Source: Ectocarpus siliculosus (lineage: Eukaryota; Sar; Phaeophyceae; Ectocarpales; Ectocarpaceae). Taken from it: DNA of 10,113 nucleotides. This document shows positions 7,665 through 10,113 of the stretch, piece by piece. The position numbers and the translations under genes were made by a program. Position 1 is the first letter of the stretch. The number at the start of each line of letters is the position of its first letter. Location of the stretch: positions 173,957 to 184,069 of the forward strand of contig FN648541.1 in NCBI GenBank assembly GCA_000310025.1, read 5' to 3'. The notes below the pieces were generated by a model, which did not search any database, was not told the DNA's origin, and saw only the letters and a program-made list of their open reading frames with translations.

Positions 7665-7794
7665 GTGCGAATTGTCGCGGAAGGCCAGGGAGATTCAGAG
7701 GGAGGTGTGAATAAGAGCGTTTGGTGGAACCGCTGTTTAGGCGAGTTGGCCCGCGCGCGCTGGGCACGAGCGATGACGTGGAATCGGGCTTGTC

Positions 7795-7953
7795 GGGGGG
7801 GGAGGGGGGGGGCTACTCATGTTTTTCGCATGCCTACGCGGTTAGACCGTTGACCACGCGTCCTCGAGAGGACGGAGCATTGTTCCCACAGGACCGATCA
7901 CCGATGGTCAATCGTTCCTTCCTACTTTGCCAAAGGTGGCTCAAAAATGTCGT
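7795..7953 (+). repeat. Dispersed repeat family, copy A
   Basis: This copy begins in a G run, then TACTCATGTTTTTCGCATGC, GTTAGACCGTTGACC, CCTCGAGAGGACGGAGCA, ACCGATCACCGATGG and ends GTGGCTCAAAA. It is closest to copy B (direct) and to copy F (inverted, 8931-9065). It shares the GCATGC...GTTAGACC.TTGACC core with all other copies. Confidence 0.85.
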
Positions 7954-8069
7954 CCCTAGTCTATCTATCCTACCGATATCACTTCCCGCCTTTTCAACCC
8001 ACTTCCTATGCCCCAGTACAGCTAACGTCTTCTCCTGGCTACCCCATGCCTCAAACATCTCCCCTGACG

Positions 8070-8232
8070 GGGGGGGTATACTCATGTTTTTCGCATGCTT
8101 TCGCGGTTAGACCGTTGAATCCCTGTCCTCGAGAGAGGACGGAGCAGTTTTCCCGCAGGGCCACCGATCACCGATGATGGCTGATCCGTTTCTCCCTACT
8201 TCGCCAAATGTGGCTCAAAACGCTTGTCGTCC
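8070..8232 (+). repeat. Dispersed repeat family, copy B
   Basis: This is a direct copy of A, displaced by about 265 bp. It starts in a G run with ATACTCATGTTTTTCGCATG, has GTTAGACCGTTGAATCCC and CGAGAGAGGACGGAGCA, and ends with the same GTGGCTCAAAA tail. It reads TTGAATCCC where A has TTGACCACGCGTCC, which links it to the AATCCC form of copies C and D. Confidence 0.85.
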
Positions 8233-8319
8233 GGGGGTGGGGTGTAGTCATGTAAACGCCTGCCGTAGTCGTTAGACCATTGACCCCGAATCCCTACGAT
8301 GCTGCCGGGACGGAGCGAT
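8233..8319 (+). repeat. Dispersed repeat family, copy C
   Basis: This copy follows directly after copy B and contains GCCGTAGTCGTTAGACC, ATTGACCCCGAATCCCTAC and GCCGGGACGGAGC. It belongs to the shorter subfamily, together with D and G, that lacks the GTGGCTCAAAA tail. Confidence 0.85.
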
Positions 8320-8320
8320 A

Positions 8321-8420
8321 TGGGGGACGGGGGTGTACTCATAGTGGTGCATGCGGTAGTCGTTAGACTGTTGACCTCGAATCCCTACAAAGCCGGGGCG
8401 GAGCTTGCCGGGTTCTCACC
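8321..8420 (+). repeat. Dispersed repeat family, copy D (with tRNA-like boxes)
   Basis: This is the most complete short-form copy. It has a G run, TACTCATAGTGG (8336-8347), GCATGCGGTAGTCGTTAGAC, GACCTCGAATCCCTAC and AAGCCGGGGCGGAGC, and ends in GTTCTCACC. The first motif loosely matches an RNA polymerase III A box. The segment 8374-8384 contains TCGAATCC, the core of a B box, and the spacing is close to that of a tRNA gene. It is not a functional tRNA gene, because there is no cloverleaf with matching acceptor arms. Confidence 0.8.
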
Positions 8421-8847
8421 GGACCAGGCGCTCACATCATCAAGTGCGAAGCGTCGTGAGGTATTCGGCGAGTCGCATGGAGGGTGCGCTGCATCCTGTA
8501 CAATGGGGGACGGGGGGGCGGTGTTGGTGGTATTGGTACGGCGCTTGTTTACCCGCAAATGTTTTTTTTGTCGCCGCTGGGGCAAACCTGCGTGCGATTA
8601 TCTACCGACCTTAGTTTTAAGTTCCGAGGCGTCGCGAGCCCTTTGGTACACGGAACGATCGGGGGCGGTGAGTGGGACATTAGTACAGGGGCGGCGAAGA
8701 GGAAAATCCCTTTCGGTCCAGTAGTAGCGGCCCGTGGGATTCCCGCGAATGACGGTTAAGAGCAGCGAGATGCTTCATTCTTTCTTTCTTTTTTTCCGTC
8801 GGCAGATGTGAACCCCTTTCCCGATCGGCATACACGGAACCCCTCCC

Positions 8848-8900
8848 CCCCCCTCGAGGTCAATGGTCTAACGACTACGGCATACACTGAACCCCCCCCG
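8848..8900 (-). repeat. Dispersed repeat family, copy E (inverted, short)
   Basis: Read on the minus strand, this copy gives GTATGCCGTAGTCGTTAGAC, CATTGACCTCGAGG and then a G/C run. That matches the core of copies C and D and stops before the AATCCC part. Confidence 0.75.
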
Positions 8901-8930
8901 CCTTACAATACCCCCTCCCTTTCCAAACAT

Positions 8931-9065
8931 GGAGACCCCCCCCCGTTCCGGGCCATCGGTGATCGGTCCTGTGGGATTTATGTTCCGCCCTCTCAAGGAC
9001 GCGTGGTCAATGGTCTAGCCGTTAAGGCATGCAAAACATGAGAGTAGGACCCCCCCCCCCGCTCC
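8931..9065 (-). repeat. Dispersed repeat family, copy F (inverted)
   Basis: Read on the minus strand, this gives CTCTCATGTTTTGCATGCC, GGCTAGACCATTGACCACGC, a GAGAGGGCGGAACAT stretch and CAGGACCGATCACCGATGG. It is the near-complement of copy A about 1 kb away, so the two could form a long stem. It ends about 55 bp before exon 3 of the GT47 gene. Confidence 0.85.
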
Positions 9066-9121
9066 GTCCTTGCACACACACCTATGACATGCTTACGTTC
9101 GGCGGCGCCCCCTCTCTGCAG

Positions 9122-9312
9122 GGCAACCTTTACCTGTCGGGCGTCGGGTACGACGAGCGGATGAGTATCGTCCCGCTCCACTCCGAGCCGGAGGGGGTGA
9201 TCATGGGGCTCAACTGCTTCGAGATGCACGATGAGCACCTCCTGCCGGAGAACGAGGAGTTCTGCCTGGCCCTCAACGAAACAGCGTCGCGGCACGAGTT
9301 CAAGGACCTCAT
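9122..9312 (+). CDS. GT47/exostosin-like glycosyltransferase, exon 3
   Basis: This exon has 63 codons plus 2 nt, begins after a CCTCTCTGCAG acceptor and ends at CTCAT|GTACGT. It encodes GNLYLSGVGYDERMSIVPLH, then a Glu-rich loop (HDEHLLPENEEFCLALNETA) and ASRHEFKDL, with the final AT completing Met from exon 4. It corresponds to the middle of the exostosin domain, between the two Rossmann-like halves, where the family has an R-x-x-L-x-x-L segment before the nucleotide-sugar binding part. Its donor sequence is repeated 81 bp downstream (9387-9398) in an open frame, so a longer isoform with 27 extra residues is possible. The shorter form joins directly to TTFGLVPAG and fits the family better. 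Confidence 0.88.
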
Positions 9313-9461
9313 GTACGTTGTTGTCGTGTTTTTTTCCGTCTTTTTTCTCTCGGCCGAGAAATCACGCCGCCTCTCCGCCGTGACAAACCTCATGTACGTT
9401 TTTTTTTTCCCCTCTTTTTTCTGTCGGTCGAGATACCGCGCCGCCTTTCCGCCGTGACAAA
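9306..9461 (+). repeat. Tandem duplication of exon 3 donor region
   Basis: Two copies start with ACCTCATGTACGTT, at 9306 and 9387 (81-bp spacing). Both continue with a T-rich tract, CGGCCGAGA/CGGTCGAGA and CGCCGCCT.TCCGCCGTGA, ending CAAA. The second copy is shorter in its T tract. The first copy includes the real exon 3 end. Confidence 0.85.
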
Positions 9462-9777
9462 CTTTTTCTTCCCCCGACCGCGTTGTGCCTCAGGAACCGT
9501 CTTTCGTTTATATTTCGCACACGATGTCTTCATGCGTGTGTCTTGTGCCCTTCCCAGGAAGACCACGTTGAACTCCGACCCCCCTCCCCCCAAACAAAGA
9601 AGAACGCCTTTTCGTTTGTTACGCGCACGATGTCTCTGCGTGTGCCTTCTGCCCATGGCACACCACCGGTGACGAAGCTCACTCAATCACTCCGACCCCC
9701 CCCCCCCCCCCCCAACAAAAAACGACTTTCGTTTTTTTAATACGCGCACGATGTCTTGTGTCCCCCCCTTCCCGCAG
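9313..9777 (+). other. GT47 gene intron 3, built from duplicated splice-site segments
   Basis: This is a 465-bp phase-2 intron (GTACGT...CCGCAG). Its left end is duplicated at 81-bp spacing. Its right end is present in about three degenerate copies, beginning near 9498, 9607 and 9725. C runs and T runs separate the units. No gene is seen inside. Confidence 0.75.
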
Positions 9778-9795
9778 GAACACGACGTTCGGCCT
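9498..9795 (+). repeat. Degenerate tandem units including the exon 4 acceptor
   Basis: Three units share CTTTCGTTT, then CGCGCACGATGTCT or CGCACACGATGTCT, then a CTTGTGCCC-like segment. They begin near 9498, 9607 and 9725. The last leads into the real acceptor CTTCCCGCAG and exon start GAACACGACGTTC. The first contains CTTCCCAG followed by GAAGACCACGTTG, a degenerate copy of the same acceptor and exon start. C runs separate the units. Confidence 0.75.
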
Positions 9796-10009
9796 TGTGC
9801 CCGCAGGCCGCCAGCCCGCGACGTACCGCCTCGCCGAGGTGATGAGCGCCGGCGCCATCCCCGTGTTCGTGTCGAGGGACATGGTGAGGCCCTTGCCGGA
9901 GAGGGTGGACTGGCCGACCTTTTCGTTCTCCTTCCCGCCGGAGGAGGTGGGGCCGGCCATGATGGACACGCTCAGGTCGGTCGCCCCGGCGGAGCTGTTG
10001 GAGATGCAG
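9778..10009 (+). CDS. GT47/exostosin-like glycosyltransferase, exon 4 (nucleotide-sugar binding block)
   Basis: This exon has 1 nt plus 77 codons. It follows a TTCCCGCAG acceptor (AG at 9776-9777) and ends at GAGATGCAG|GTGAGC in phase 0. The initial G completes a Met codon (ATG) with exon 3. The peptide contains FGLVPAGRQPATYRLAEV and MSAGAIPVFVSRDMVRPLPE, then VDWPTFSFSFPPEEV. This is the best conserved signature of exostosin/GT47 C-terminal halves: F-x-L-x-P-x-G, R-x-x-E, a GxIPV strand, then an acidic residue and W/F. In this family the block is thought to contact the nucleotide sugar. The four exons total 1,497 nt or 499 codons without a stop. The C-terminus lies right of the window. Confidence 0.93.
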
Positions 10010-10025
10010 GTGAGCTCGGGGAGGG

Positions 10026-10113
10026 CGGGGGGGGGTACTCGTAGCCGTGCATGCCGTGATTTGGTGACCTCGCATCCCTACAAAGCCGGGACGGAGCACA
10101 CCGGATGTTCACC
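10026..10113 (+). repeat. Dispersed repeat family, copy G (cut by window end)
   Basis: This copy starts in a G run after the exon 4 donor and contains TACTCGTAGCCGTGCATGCC, GGTGACCTCGCATCCCTAC, AAAGCCGGGACGGAGC and GTTCACC. It matches copy D almost to its end, but lacks the GTCGTTAGAC segment. It shows that the family occupies more than one intron of this gene. Confidence 0.85.

Larger units (their letters stand above)
7665..9121 (+). other. GT47 gene intron 2, filled with dispersed repeats
   Basis: This is a 1,457-bp phase-0 intron (GTGCGA...CTGCAG). At least six copies of one dispersed repeat family lie in it, four in plus and two in minus orientation. The part from about 8425 to 8840 has no clear copy and no recognisable gene. 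G-rich and C-rich homopolymer runs flank most copies. Confidence 0.75.

Noticed and set aside
8336-8390. Possible tRNA gene
   Set aside because: A- and B-box-like motifs are present, but no paired acceptor stem, anticodon arm or proper T stem can be drawn. The same sequence recurs in diverged copies, so it is a repeat rather than a tRNA gene.

Overview
The window looks like nuclear DNA of a multicellular or algal eukaryote. It is GC-rich, its genes are split by introns of about 0.5-2 kb with GT-AG borders, and its introns are full of (CAG)n/(CAA)n, homopolymer tracts, foldback palindromes and a dispersed repeat family. This texture, with an exostosin-type (GT47) glycosyltransferase next to a peroxisomal-type acyl-CoA oxidase, fits a brown alga such as Ectocarpus best. 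That placement is an inference from overall character, not from a marker gene.

Layout: two genes point away from each other. On the minus strand, three exons (4216-4367, 2099-2204, 1141-1359) encode the N-terminal part of an acyl-CoA oxidase. The exons join in frame at every junction, and the remaining exons should lie left of base 1. On the plus strand, four exons (6023-6924, 7493-7664, 9122-9312, 9778-10009) encode the first 499 codons of a GT47/exostosin-like protein with an N-terminal signal anchor. Its 3' end lies right of the window. Between the genes (about 4368-6022) is a stretch of about 1.65 kb in which I recognise no gene. It should hold both promoters and 5' leaders.

The introns carry most of the unusual structure. 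The first acyl-CoA oxidase intron recognised (2205-4215) contains two separate long inverted repeats: 2405-2877 (arms about 205 bp, about 96-97% identical) and 3394-4111 (arms about 288 bp, about 91% identical, ending in GGGCGC/GCGCCC and flanked by TTAA). The left end of the window is a 93-bp tandem array. GT47 intron 2 (7665-9121) holds at least six copies of a dispersed repeat in both orientations, and a seventh lies after exon 4. Its core resembles a degenerate tRNA-type A box/B box pair, so it may be a SINE-like family. GT47 intron 3 (9313-9777) appears to have grown by local duplication: the donor end is duplicated exactly 81 bp downstream in an open frame, and degenerate copies of the acceptor end lie inside the intron.

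The two genes have no obvious joint function (fatty-acid beta-oxidation versus polysaccharide or glycan synthesis). I see no evidence of a new multi-gene system. The observations most worth a second look are the paired intronic hairpins, the dispersed repeat family and the duplicated splice junctions.
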